DNA from: Bathynomus jamesi
Taxonomy: Eukaryota; Arthropoda; Malacostraca; Isopoda; Cirolanidae
Reading direction: 5' to 3'
Length of the DNA stretch: 64,000 nucleotides
Assembly (NCBI GenBank): GCA_023014485.1
Contig: JAJOZX010000196.1
Location: forward strand, 1,572,501-1,636,500
Under the pieces are notes generated by a model. It searched no databases. It was not told the DNA's origin and saw only the letters and a list, made by a program, of their open reading frames with translations. Below are positions 10,718-19,938 of the stretch, in pieces. The position numbers and the translations under genes were made by a program. Every line of letters begins with the position of its first letter. The stretch's first letter is position 1.

Positions 10718-11173
10718 TCAAGATGTATATATATATTTACAAATACGTGTAATAAATAAGCTAACAATAGACATATCAAAGATTACGGCATCCAAAGCGG
10801 TGCGGTCCAACTCGAGTGTTATGTCAGCCTCAACAGAACGGGGAGCTACTGTGGAGGGTGAATAAGGGGGTATATTTGGGGAAGGTACTATTGTTGGGGC
10901 TGTGACGTAAGACGTTGAGGGTTGAGGTTCTATTACTGGCGGTCTAACAACCGGAGCAATCCTGGAGCGCTTTATACCTGACGTGCAGGGTTCTTCATCA
11001 CGCCTCCGCTTTGAACTGGCGCATGCTACAGTTATCGCTGGTGAGGGCTCGTCGGCGGGGGATAACTCTGTAGCTGGAGGGTCAACGGGGTCGTCCGTGA
11101 TATCGATGATGGGGTGATGTATATCGTCGTCATCATTCTGTGGAAGAAGAAAACAAAATATAAGGAGCAGCAC
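10718..11173 (-). pseudogene. PolB leader remnant after deletion of the polymerase (copy 1)
   Basis: The 151-codon frame has an acidic N-terminus (NDDDDIHHPIIDITDD), a basic nuclear-localisation-like block (SSKRRRDEEP, GIKRSR) and a proline-rich stretch (RPPVIEPQPSTSY). Copy 2 has the same leader (26943-27140, VPIIDITDD; RPVIEPQPSTSY) continuing into the DNA polymerase. In copy 1 the frame jumps at about 10798-10815 from leader sequence (GCACCGC) straight into the last ~20 bp of the polymerase gene (TTTGGATGCCGTAATC, copy 2 TTTGGATACCGTAATC), so about 3.6 kb including the whole polymerase is gone. Confidence 0.75.
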
Positions 11174-11227
11174 TCAATATTTGTAATATTTTGTAACTGG
11201 TCTACTTAGGAGTGTGACGTATTAGAA
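11174..11227. promoter_or_regulatory. Short divergent promoter region (copy 1)
   Basis: Only about 54 bp separate the ATG of the leftward leader ORF from the ATG of the rightward ATPase. The block TATTTTGTAA, then ACTTAGGAGTGTGACGT, is nearly identical in copy 2 (27180-27215: TATTTTGTAA, TTTAGGAGTGTGACGT), while surrounding noncoding DNA differs. Conservation and position suggest a bidirectional promoter or late-gene control element; this is inference. Confidence 0.45.
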
Positions 11228-11857
11228 ATGGAATCTGTAGAAAAATTCAGGTTTACGAGCCCATTCACATGTATTATATCTGGACCTACACGATGTGGTA
11301 AAACGGTGTTTATGCTTAAAATCATTAAAGAAAAGGGGGAGATGTTCTCAAAATTTGTGCATAAAGTTATATGGTGCTATTCGACGTATCAATCAGTGTT
11401 CAACGAGTACCAAGAGGATATTTTGTTCAATAAGGGGGTCTATGACGTTAATTCGTTAAAGGGAAATGAACATACAGTCATTGTAGTTGACGATCTCATG
11501 TTGGAGATGGATAAAACGTTTGCCGAGACATTTACAGTGTTCTCCCACCATCTTAGCATAAGCGTATTCTTCATCAGCCAGAATCTATTTTTCAAAAATA
11601 GATACATGCGCGATGTGTCGCTAAATACGCAATATCTAGTCTTATTCGCGCAACGTAGAGATGTGTCACAAATTGGGGTATTAAGCAATCAAATGTTCCC
11701 GAATCAGCGTAAGGAGTTTTTGGAGGTTTATAAAGAGGCCACAAACCAGCGTTATGGATCTTTGCTTTGTGACCTTCACCCGCGAAACACGTTTAGGGTG
11801 CTTCTAAGAACGAATATATTCCTAAGCGAACCTGAACCGGTGTATATTCCAGAATGA
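11228..11857 (+). CDS. FtsK/A32-type genome-packaging ATPase (copy 1)
   Basis: Intact 209-residue frame. Walker A is GPTRCGKT at residues ~19-26 and Walker B is VIVVDD at ~85-90, followed by the sensor-like ISVFFISQN near 115-123. Length and the CIISGPT-GCGKT start fit the Polinton/adintovirus packaging ATPase (A32/FtsK-HerA family), which pumps DNA into capsids. In copy 2 the Walker A is GPTGCGKT but the gene is split by an insertion. The stop overlaps the next ATG (ATGA), as in tightly packed viral genes. It is the only core Polinton enzyme left open in copy 1. Confidence 0.85.
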   Translation: MESVEKFRFTSPFTCIISGPTRCGKTVFMLKIIKEKGEMFSKFVHKVIWCYSTYQSVFNEYQEDILFNKGVYDVNSLKGNEHTVIVVDDLMLEMDKTFAETFTVFSHHLSISVFFISQNLFFKNRYMRDVSLNTQYLVLFAQRRDVSQIGVLSNQMFPNQRKEFLEVYKEATNQRYGSLLCDLHPRNTFRVLLRTNIFLSEPEPVYIPE

Positions 11858-11949
11858 CAAAGAGACTAAAGAGATACCGCGAATTAATAAAAATCTATCA
11901 ACGATTGTCACGGACGCTGCAACAGATGTTTGTTAAAAATATTGACTGA
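11854..11949 (+). CDS. Small basic ORF overlapping ATPase stop (copy 1)
   Basis: Thirty-one codons beginning MTKRLKRYRELIKIYQRL. The start overlaps the ATPase stop by the ATGA arrangement. Copy 2 has the same ORF at 28086-28223, longer (45 codons), starting MTKWLKQYRELIKIY with the same overlap; copy 1 ends early after KNID. Conservation of an overlapping start in both copies supports a real gene. Basic, possibly helical; no known family recognised. Confidence 0.5.
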   Translation: MTKRLKRYRELIKIYQRLSRTLQQMFVKNID

Positions 11950-12004
11950 CTTTTTAAAATGCATCTGTGAAATCTGTCTTAATGTTATAAAATGTAATGT
12001 ACCG

Positions 12005-12175
12005 ATGAAACCCTCTCAGAAGACTCGCTTACGTCGTTACAAGAACATAATACGAGAGCTCGCTCATAAAATTCCAACTGTGAGTAACAAAAAGAGTATT
12101 ATTGTACAAAGAGAAGGATCATTCCTGCCTATCTTATTTTCAGTTTTGGGTCCTTTACTTACTAGATTAATATAA
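12005..12175 (+). CDS. Small basic protein with hydrophobic tail (copy 1)
   Basis: Fifty-six codons from ATG 12005. It begins MKPSQKTRLRRYKNIIREL and ends FLPILFSVLGPLLTRLI, i.e. a basic half followed by a short hydrophobic segment, which recalls small virion or membrane-lytic peptides, though I can name no family. The stop and the next ATG overlap as TAATG. Upstream in-frame ATG at 11930 is possible but is not preserved in copy 2. The copy 2 homologue (28238-28410) is frameshifted in a C run. Confidence 0.5.
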   Translation: MKPSQKTRLRRYKNIIRELAHKIPTVSNKKSIIVQREGSFLPILFSVLGPLLTRLI

Positions 12176-12905
12176 TGAAGAAGGTGGTTGTGATTCCGCA
12201 CGAGATGTATGCTTCATTGCAAAGTTCAAAGACTCCAGACACGGTTCTAGAACCCCGTAAAAGTAGGCTTAAAAGAATGGAAAAAGAGTTGCTAGACCTA
12301 TTAAACAGTGAAAAGTCACCTGATGAGAAAAGGATCTTGTACCAAGAGGCTTTGCAGAAATTTCTTCATGAGTACGAAGATTATAAGCAACCTACAGAGC
12401 TCCCCGTGGTTATTAGACAGCGCGAGTAGTGCTGAGCATAGCGACACAGGACCTGACCAACCAAAGAACAACGGAACACAACGCATCGAACATGTGCTAA
12501 AAAACAGCCTCCCACATACATTGAGGAATAAAGGGTTGTCTTTATAATCTACTGAGTAAGGACCCCATCATACAGTGGACCGATACAGGCGAAGTCATTG
12601 TTGAAGGAACAAGGGTACAAGGTTCCAATATCGTTGTTATTGTTCATGATCTGGTGAGAAAGTGGGACAGACCCTCACCAACAGGATGGAAGCATATTAA
12701 AGCAAGACTACAACAAATAAATGTCCCCAAAACATTGATAGGTAATCTGAATAGGTTAAAAGACCTGGATCAAGTCTCGCATGTGTCACAACTGAGTACA
12801 CCATCACCCCCAGCAGTAGCAGTGTCTCTGAAGAGGAGAAAGAAGAGAACAAACGGCCAGCCTTATCCACGTGCCTCTAAAATACGCAAATGGCTAACAT
12901 ATTAA
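12175..12905 (+). pseudogene. Polinton core/DNA-binding-like protein (copy 1)
   Basis: Starts MKKVVVIPHEMYASLQ at 12175 and, after frameshifts near 12420 and 12545, continues to a very basic C-terminus (SLKRRKKRTNGQPYPRASK) ending at 12905. The middle part carries IQWTDTGEVIVEG, GSNIVVIVHDLVRKW, PTGWKHIKARL and INVPKTLIGNLNRL, which I recognise as a protein widespread next to Polinton integrases in animal genomes (hypothetical there too). The basic tail suggests DNA or nuclear association. About 240 residues if undamaged. It overlaps the integrase start by 16 bp. Confidence 0.55.
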
Positions 12906-14401
12906 GTAAACGCTATTATGACATTTCTAACCCCGCCTCCTATCGTGGCGTTAATAGACTGTACAGAGGTGTTTACGGTGTAAGGAAAAAAGATGTTGAG
13001 AGATTTTTGCGGGAACAGGATGCTTATACACTTCATAAACAGGTGAGAAAAAGGTCTAAACCGGCCAAGACAACAGCTGCCTCGATTGACTCTATTTGGC
13101 AGGCTGATTTAACAGACATGCAAAGATATTCAGCGTATAACGACGGTTACCGCTACATCCTATTCATAATAGAGGTATTCTCTAGATACCTGTGGTTAAT
13201 TCCCCTGAAAAATAAATCGCCTGAATCAGTTGCTAAAGCGACCAAAACGTTGATGCTGAAAGAAAACAGGATTCCTGGCTATTTTTGTACGGATATGGGG
13301 AAAGTTATAGGACGCGCTTTTCAGAATATGCTGGCAAACTTTAATATCAGCTATTACACTACCAATTCTATACATAAGGTTTTTTCAGCTGAAAGAGTTC
13401 AACGTACCATAAAGGAGCGCATGCACCGATATTTTACACATAAAAACACATACAGATATATAAACGTTCTCGGGTCATTGGCTTCATCCTATAACCGGTC
13501 ACATCATCGCACGATCGGCGCAACGCCTAACGAAGTTTTAGAAAGAGGTACGCGCCCAGAGGTGAGAAGAGATGGAACACCACCACACTCTGCGCGCTTC
13601 AATCAATGATTACACAGGTCAACAAAAAGACTTTTTTTTTTCGTTGCCATGGAAATTCGTACGAATTTAGGGTATTTTGGGGTTGCTGAATTCCAAAATG
13701 AAAGTAGTTTTTCCGATTTGGCTCTAGTTCTTGAGATAATGAATACCCTCAATTAATAGGAAACGTAACCATAACGCGTGCATATGGGAAACTACCGGAA
13801 CATTCTAGATGGTGAGACCGAATAAAATGCCATTATGTATTTCATGTGTTTACTTTTGTATGATTTGAGACAATTTCAATGCGATTTGTAAGTAGGCTCC
13901 GCCTGAACATTAAATCTTTTGCATTTTTACGTGTTTCAATGGGGTACCAATTATCTCATAGATTAGAGCCAATCTAGCAAAACCGATGTCACATTCGGAA
14001 TCAGCACCACAAAGTTACCCCAAAATCACTCTAATATGATTGGCAATAAAATGAGTGTTGACCAGTGTTATGTAAGGCTATCACGTTCGGGGAATAAATT
14101 CGCGAAGGGATTTGAGCAAGGGTGGACACGTGAGATTTTTAAAGTTAGGGCTATGAGGCCTAAAGGTGAGGTAATGATGTGTTACATTGAAGATTTGAAT
14201 GGGGAAGAAATCGCAGGAGGCTTTTACTGCGAGGAGTTGCAGAAAGTAGCATTTAATTTAGGAAAAAATGTTTTTAAAATTGAGAAAATTATAGGAAGCA
14301 AAGGTTCAGGAAAGAGAAAAATGTACCTGGTGAAATGGCTAGGTTACCCAGAAAGCTTCAACACCTATATAAAAGTTGCTGCAATAATGAAGCTTAAATA
14401 G
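12890..14401 (+). pseudogene. Retroviral-type integrase with chromodomain (copy 1), interrupted
   Basis: The first part (12890-13609) contains the DDE core: D in WQADLTDM, D in FCTDMGK, E in SAERVQRTIKERM, with RYILFIIEVFSRYLWL between. A 455-bp MITE (13613-14067) interrupts it; coding homology resumes at about 14071 with YVRLSRSGNKFAKGF, GWTREIFKVRAM and a chromodomain (FKIEKIIG, then YLVKWLGYPESFNTY). The family inserts element DNA into the host genome, and the chromodomain usually biases the target. Spacing between the second D and E is 32 residues, one fewer than copy 2 (33), from a 3-bp loss at the TDMGK site, so the catalytic core may already have been impaired. Confidence 0.8.
13613..14067. 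mobile_element. CACTG-TIR MITE inside integrase (455 bp)
   Basis: Ends are CACAGGTCAAC (13613-13623) and GTTGACCAGTG (14057-14067), i.e. an 11-bp TIR CACTGGTCAAC with one mismatch, flanked by TTA on both sides (13610-13612 and 14068-14070). Copy 2 shows the empty site. Subterminal inverted motifs TTTTGGGG and GCTGAATTCCAAAATGA on the left are mirrored on the right. The same terminal and subterminal motifs bound the uncharacterised gene at 36528-38482. No coding capacity. Confidence 0.8.
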
Positions 14402-14402
14402 T

Positions 14403-15228
14403 ATGCAGCATGGTCCTAACCATTTCTACGTCACACTCCCGTCCTCCTCATCCCTGTCTGTACATCCTAACAACACCCTCACCAACTTTGTGACAGAACT
14501 CTACGGGGCCATTGAATTGGAGCGTGATTCGTATGAGGTAGGGTTATGTGAACTTCAGTTATCCACCAAATTTTTAACTCTTGAAAATGAACAAATCATA
14601 TTTTTGATCCATAGAAGAACCGATGAATGCGAAAAAATAGGCATAACCTTAGACAATACTATTCGTTCAACCCTGTGCGGTGAGGAACGGTACTATAGCA
14701 TAAATGTATCGCTAGGAATCGGGCATTATGATACAGTCATGGACATTGTGACGGGTTTAAACAAAAGTCTTGAAAAGTCGTACTTGACAAACAATTTACT
14801 TTTAGAAGTCGTAAACATAGACACGCCTGCATGCACATTGAAGCTAAAGTCAACGCTTAATAGAAATATTAAAGATAAAGAGCTGTTCACAGTTGTGGCT
14901 GAGGACCGATATAGGGCAGCCTTCCAAAGAGATACCTTTCATGAGGCACCGGATGACTTGTCCAGCTTAATGTATCAATTGAAGATGGAGAAGTTGAGTA
15001 AAAGCTCTCCGCCCCCAGACAGGCAGACATGTGCTATATTTACAGCAATATTGTAGAGCACCAATTTGTTGGGAACACCCAGGCACGTGTGCTGCCCATT
15101 GCTGCTGCCCATTGCACACATCCCCAACCATAGAGGGAAAAGTATGAGCATTACATATGACAAGCCCCATTATGTGAATGTTGCGACTAATCTATTAACC
15201 AACATCTCGATATATATAAGGACGATTG
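14403..15228 (+). pseudogene. Penton-like minor capsid protein (copy 1)
   Basis: The first 200 codons are open (MQHGPNHFYVTLPSSSS, then NTLTNFVTEL, DSYEVGLCELQL, RAAFQRDTFHEAPDDLSSLMYQ). The known Polinton minor capsid is a single jelly-roll, penton-like protein forming the vertices; the start near a short tail of polar residues and the NxLxxFxxEL block fit. Near 15015 a frameshift disturbs the C-terminus, which in copy 2 reads on through THIPNHRGKSLSITYD to FHSVMGA. Copy 1 then has a short internal duplication (GCTGCCCATT twice) and a SINE immediately after. Confidence 0.65.
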
Positions 15229-15513
15229 CCTTGGGTTAGCTTCCGCCCGAATTGTTCATTCTGACGAAGGTCAAGCTTTTCACTCCACCTTAGACCTACA
15301 GTTTAACGTGGGATCCGAACCACGCCCCATCAGTAGCCCAGCGTCTTAACCACTAGGCCACCTAGGGTACTCATTTATCTACCAACCACTTTCTTTATTG
15401 TGTGGAAGGATGAACAGCTGGGTTTTGCTGCGCGCCGGCTGCCGTCGGGTCTCGAACCCGGGGCCGATGGATTCGTAGTCAGCGACGCTAACCACTACAC
15501 CACCGAGGCGCCA
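15229..15513 (-). mobile_element. Two-module tRNA-derived SINE, copy 1
   Basis: On the minus strand it starts GCGCCTCGGTGGTGTAGTGG, with an A box (TGTAGTGGTTAGC) and B box (GGGTTCGAGACC), followed by a GCAGCCGGCGCGCAGC linker and a second module (TGGCCTAGTGGTTAAGACG, then GTGGTTCGGATCC), ending near GCGGAAGCTAACC. The same ~285 bp lies in plus orientation at 49041-49326. It sits between penton and pX-like genes where copy 2 has no insertion; ATTG flanks both sides as a possible short target duplication. Confidence 0.75.
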
Positions 15514-15589
15514 GTGAAAAAATTGAGTGAAAAAATTTCCCATTCAGTGATGGGAGCTTAACAGTGAAACTACACTTTCGTCGTTTATA

Positions 15590-15973
15590 ATGACTCGAAG
15601 ACCGTTCGCAGTATACCGAGGAGTGAGGTACCAGCGTGGGAGTGGTCTTGGTTCCATTTTTTCATCCATACTACGCACTGCTGTCCCCCTGTTGAAGAGG
15701 GGGCCAGGTACCTAGGGCGGAAGGCGTTACAAACAGGTTTTAACGCGGCAGAAGACATAATGGGGGGCACTAAGCCTAAAGAAGCTCTAAAAAACATTTA
15801 AAACGTACAAGGGATGAAATCATCAAAGATGCAAAGAGAAAAATGCGTGGCGGCGGAAAGAAGAGATCTGCCAGGAAGAAGGGGTTACCATTACGTGGCA
15901 TTAAACGTAAAAGGAAACCGAAAAAGAAGTGCTCTTAGCGCATGAAACCTATGGCTGATCATTATTTTAACTG
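15590..15973 (+). pseudogene. pX-like core peptide gene (copy 1), frameshifted
   Basis: Begins MTRRPFAVYRGVRYQ and matches copy 2's intact 127-codon ORF (30977-31360) throughout, ending near MKPMADHYFN. Two one-base losses (near 15700 and 15790) break the frame. The protein is rich in Arg/Lys with a GRKALQ/EDIMGG middle and a (K/R)MRGGGKK tail, resembling the basic DNA-condensing or lytic core peptides of adenovirus-like virions (pX/pVI-type). The assignment rests on composition and position between penton and major capsid genes. Confidence 0.55.
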
Positions 15974-16054
15974 ATATAAGCTGAGGACACTACTCTCCCG
16001 AATCATAGGTTGACTAATACTTGTCGTGGGAGGTGGTACTATTTCTGACTCGTC

Positions 16055-17185
16055 ATGGCACGTTTCATCCATCCGTGTAGTTCACAATGCTGTAAATCGG
16101 AACTATCCCTCTTTGATATGCCCCCCACTCAGGTCTCTATTGAGTATAGTGACTTTATTACAATTAACCCATTAAACACAATTAGTTCACCCAGTGCCCC
16201 TATAGAATTCGTGATACCCAGCTCAGGCCCATACTTTTTTGACCCGAGCTGCATGCTCGGAACGGACTGCGATGATAGCTTCTCTGCCTACCCTGAAACC
16301 AACTTTCTACACTCCATATTCAGCCAGTGTGAAGTGTATTTAAACCAGGTTAACATCTCGGCAGGTACGAGGTACTACCACCTACGAGCCTATCTAGAAA
16401 ATGTCCTCAACTTTTCAAAAGAAGCGAAGGAAACCTTTTTGACAGCCGAGGGGTATTACCACACTAAAGATGAAAATGGAATAAAGGCTAAATTTAAAAA
16501 TTCTAAAAAAAAAAATATATGAATGTTTTGGACGCCTGCATACAGACTTCACATTCCAGGAGAAGTTGCTTATGAACGGGGTGGATATGAAGTTGAAGCT
16601 TACCCGCACGATTCCTGAGATCTGCATAAATCTGGGGTCTGATCAAGAAGAAGGCGCGAAACCCGTTGTGATACGCCGTGTGAAATTAAGCTCCCTGAAA
16701 CAAATAGAAATTGAGAAAGATTTAATACACGCCACAGTAAAATACCCAATTAACAGGGTACAGATCAAACTGTACACGGTCCCCGCAGTGCTGGCGTCGA
16801 AGCAGCTAGAAAACGTCGCCCTAGGCATCCTACCTAAAAGGATATTAATTGGCATGCAGGACCACGCGTTGACGAATGGAAAATATAAAAAGAGTGCCTT
16901 TAAATTCGAGAATTTCGGCCTTAAAAATATTACTCTACACGTAAATGGGGTTGCTTTGGGAGGGACATTGAATACGGACTACTTATCAGATGCTGTGTTC
17001 CCGCTCTGCGCGAGAGCATATAGTAGTCTGGCTCATAATGCAGGCGCATGTGACGAGCTTGGTTTTGGTGTAACGCAGAAAGAATTTGATGAAGAATTTA
17101 ACATTTATTCATTTGATATTACGCCGGACTTGTCGGCTGGCACAGATACGCATTTAAGCCCACAGCAGAATGGGAATATCTCAGT
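16055..17185 (+). pseudogene. Major capsid protein, double jelly-roll type (copy 1), broken
   Basis: Starts MARFIHPCSSQCCKSELSLF, contains PSSGPYFFDPSCM, SQCEVYLNQVNI, then after a frameshift in an A run (16502-16513) NGVDMKLKLTRT, YPINRVQIKLY, LIGMQDHAL and FDITPDLSAG. This order matches the Polinton major capsid protein (hexon-like). Compared with copy 2 it lacks 11 codons after PSC (in-frame loss). Homology with copy 2 stops near 17185, so the last ~30 residues and the downstream protease are gone; the ORF runs on into unrelated sequence to 17297. Confidence 0.75.
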
Positions 17186-17730
17186 CCTGGAGTTGACTCT
17201 ACGTCGACTTACATTAGTTACACCACAAACCACATTGAAGAGAGAGCATACCAGCATAAATATCGTCCAAGTAAAATTAACGAACATCACAGAGTAGATC
17301 ATAAAATATTAAATTTTAAAAATATCTCACAAAACTTTCAAATATTATACTCATCACATAACGTAAAGAAACTAAAAATTGGCGAAGCCTTTTACATTAA
17401 AATGAAAAAACCAAAAATTAATGTAAAATTTAATAAACTTTCGAATATTCCTAAATTAATTTGAAATTGTATCAAATTTACAATAAAAAAAAAATATATA
17501 TATATATATATAACCCATTTTACTTTAAAATTATGTATAAAGCTCTGAAGATGTTCAAAGTATATGAACGAAACGCGTCAACAGAAGAAAAAATGAAGAC
17601 AGTATTCTTAGCATACAGCAAATTCTTATCTAGAATTACTATTAAGAAACTCAGTACTGAAAATAAAAAACTATTCAGAATATTAGAAATTAAATGTAAA
17701 TCCTCTATAACACTGGTATGCATATGAAAT
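17186..17730. other. Junction beyond Polinton copy 1, no gene
   Basis: AT-rich, with (AT)n at 17496-17512. The 88-codon ORF at 17461-17727 is mostly AT-tract translation and Lys/Ile-rich; I see no support for it. Confidence 0.5.
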
Positions 17731-18856
17731 GTTTTTGTCTGCTGTGAGGGTTTTTTCAACTCATATTATATAATTCGACCATGCTGAATTCGAAAATGAC
17801 ATTGGTTTTCCTCAATCAGGTCAGGTTTTTTCTCTATTGGCCATTTATTATAAGTCCAATTTTATCCCCAAATTTATTGATTTTTTTAGCTTAAACACTG
17901 TAGATACGAGTAATATTATAAGAACACTCGTGAAAAATGAAAACATTGTGTGAATAAATACTTTTATTCATACAATGAATATGGAAAAAAGTTTATTGAA
18001 GAAGGAATGAAGTTTATTTGGCTTTCCGTCTGTGTTTTTCTTCGGGCACGTCTCGCTTCAAACACCAGCAATAGTTCGCCAGCATATTGATATCCCAGTT
18101 TCCCTGGTACCTCTCTTCCATTATTTTGATATCTTGGTGAAATCGTTCACCCTGTTCCTCACTATAATCCCCGCAATTTTCAGGAAAATAGTCCAAGTGG
18201 GACCACAAAAAGTGCATTTTTATGGACATGCGCGACCCATGAGCTTTGAAAGCTTCCATCAAGTTTTCGACAACGGACTCGTATTCTGGACTTCTACGCT
18301 TGCCAAGAAAATCAGTGACAACTGATTTGAATGCCTGCCAGGCATTCTTCTCAGTTGGAGTCATTGCGTTTTCGAACTGAGTGTCCTTGATCAAAGTTCA
18401 AATTTGAGGACCATCAAAAACCCCAGCATTTAGTTTTGCATCAGATATATGAGGAAATTTACTCTCGAGATATCGGAATGCTGAACCCTCCTTATTCATT
18501 GATTTGATGAAATTTTTCATCAAGCTCAGCTTAATATGAAGTGGTGGGAGCAAAATTTTTGTTGGTGGTACAAGGGGCACTGAAACGACATTATGCGACC
18601 CAGGTTCAAAATTATCTCTGGATGCCCATTCACGCTGTGCATAGTGCTTCTCATCCGCTCGGCTATCCCATTTGCAGAGGAAACATGGGTATTTCGTGTA
18701 TCCCCCTTGCATTCCCAATACAAATGCCACAATCTGAAAAAAAATTAAAATATTTGAAGAATTTAGAGAATTTGTTCTATCAGATAAAAAAATCTATGCA
18801 TTGGACTGTATCACTTCTGTGGGGAAGTTAAGTGTTCTTATACGCTCTCAAATAAC

Positions 18857-19231
18857 CTTTGGAAAAACAACATAGTCAATAGCAATAGTTTACTTATGAT
18901 ATTAGTATTACCTTCAAATCTCCACAAATCCTCCAGTTATGTTGGTCGTATACGAGAGCATCCAGTAAAATTTTCTTGTTATCATAGCTCTCAGTAAGTT
19001 GTACGGAATGTGCTACAGGGACTGATGCAACCCTATTCCCAATGTTGGAAAAACAACATAGTCAATAGCAATAGTTTACTTATGATATTAGTATTACCTT
19101 CAAATCTCCACAGATCCTCCAGTTATGTTGGTCGTATACGAGAGCATCCAGTAAAATTTTCATGTTATCGTAGCTCTCAGTAAGTTGTACGGAATGTGCT
19201 ACAGGGACTGATGCAACCCTATTCCCAATGT
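18857..19231. repeat. ~189-bp tandem duplication spanning an exon-intron border
   Basis: The block beginning GGAAAAACAACATAGTC at about 18857 repeats from about 19046 with only a few differences. It contains the 3' part of exon 2, the GT donor and the start of intron 2, so the gene has two copies of the exon end, each with its own donor site. Confidence 0.85.
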
Positions 19232-19864
19232 TGAGAAGTACTGCTTTCAAACTTCGTTTAGACGAGTCTATAAATAGCCTCCATTCTGATGCGTTATATG
19301 GCAGACCCAAGGATTCGATTAGCCCCTCAACATTGCAGCAGTACACTAAGGAAGAGGTATTTTCGTGCACTGCAAAAAACTTGCGGAATTCTTCCTCTCG
19401 TTTCCTATACCAGGAGAATGTTGTTCCCGGAGCCAGCAAGTTGTCCTCTCGAAGTCGTGAGCCCAAGATCTCGGCAGCTAATTTGGAAAGTCGTAAATCC
19501 CTGGTAAGATCATTAAGTTTGGCCTGGTTGAGAGGCCTCGGCTCATTTGAAGCGGTATTTTGAGGTGTATATACGACTGGGACTGGTCATTGGCATTGGT
19601 CATTGATTCATCATCAGAATCATCGAAGTCCAGGGTTTGAGGTGGGTCGGGTATTGGAATTCCAGGACCATGGGGTACAGGTCTCATAGCAGAAGGAATG
19701 TCAGGGTATACAACAATGTGTTTATTCTTCTTGTTAACTCCTGAAAATAGAAACACAGAAACATGGATATAAAACTTGCATATGAAATAGAAGAAGCATT
19801 CAGACAGTGGCGGCTCGTGAGGGAAGGCTGCGGTCTGTAAGATATGAAATAGGTCGATGGAGTC

Positions 19865-19938
19865 TGTATATTTTCTTTCTTTTTCATTCATATTGTCCCT
19901 TCGGGGACAATATGAATGAAAAAGAAAGAAAATATACA
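19865..19938. repeat. Perfect 35-bp hairpin with TTCG loop
   Basis: Left arm 19865-19899 and right arm 19904-19938 are exact reverse complements of 35 bp, separated by TTCG, and closed by C-G pairs (CCC TTCG GGG). It lies in intron 1 of copy A. A CAGTGGCGGCTCGTG motif 46 bp upstream (19805) is the same as the terminus of the MITE at 27488, and CACTG follows the right arm, so this may be the remnant of a small transposon. Confidence 0.8.

Larger units (their letters stand above)
8100..17190 (+). mobile_element. Polinton/Maverick (adintovirus-like) copy 1, defective
   Basis: Gene content and order identify it: leftward unknown genes, a PolB-leader remnant, then rightward FtsK/A32-type packaging ATPase, small basic proteins, retroviral-type integrase with chromodomain, penton-like minor capsid, pX-like core peptide and major capsid protein. 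Every part has a collinear homologue in copy 2 (20.7-33.2 kb). Differences: PolB is missing, the protease is missing, the major capsid C-terminus is missing, a CACTG-TIR MITE interrupts the integrase and a SINE lies between penton and pX genes. The terminal inverted repeats expected for Polintons were not found, so the left boundary (about 8.1 kb) is approximate; the right edge is where alignment with copy 2 stops. Confidence 0.85.

Noticed and set aside
14967..15170. Minus-strand ORFs over the penton C-terminus
   Set aside because: Antisense to the frameshifted penton gene; the same shadow occurs at the homologous place in copy 2 (30667-30849).
15229..15513. True tRNA genes within the SINE
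   Set aside because: Box motifs are present but cloverleaf stems are incomplete and the whole unit is duplicated at 49 kb with a shared non-tRNA tail.
17461..17727. 88-codon ORF after Polinton copy 1
   Set aside because: Begins in an AT microsatellite, Lys/Ile-rich, no counterpart in copy 2.
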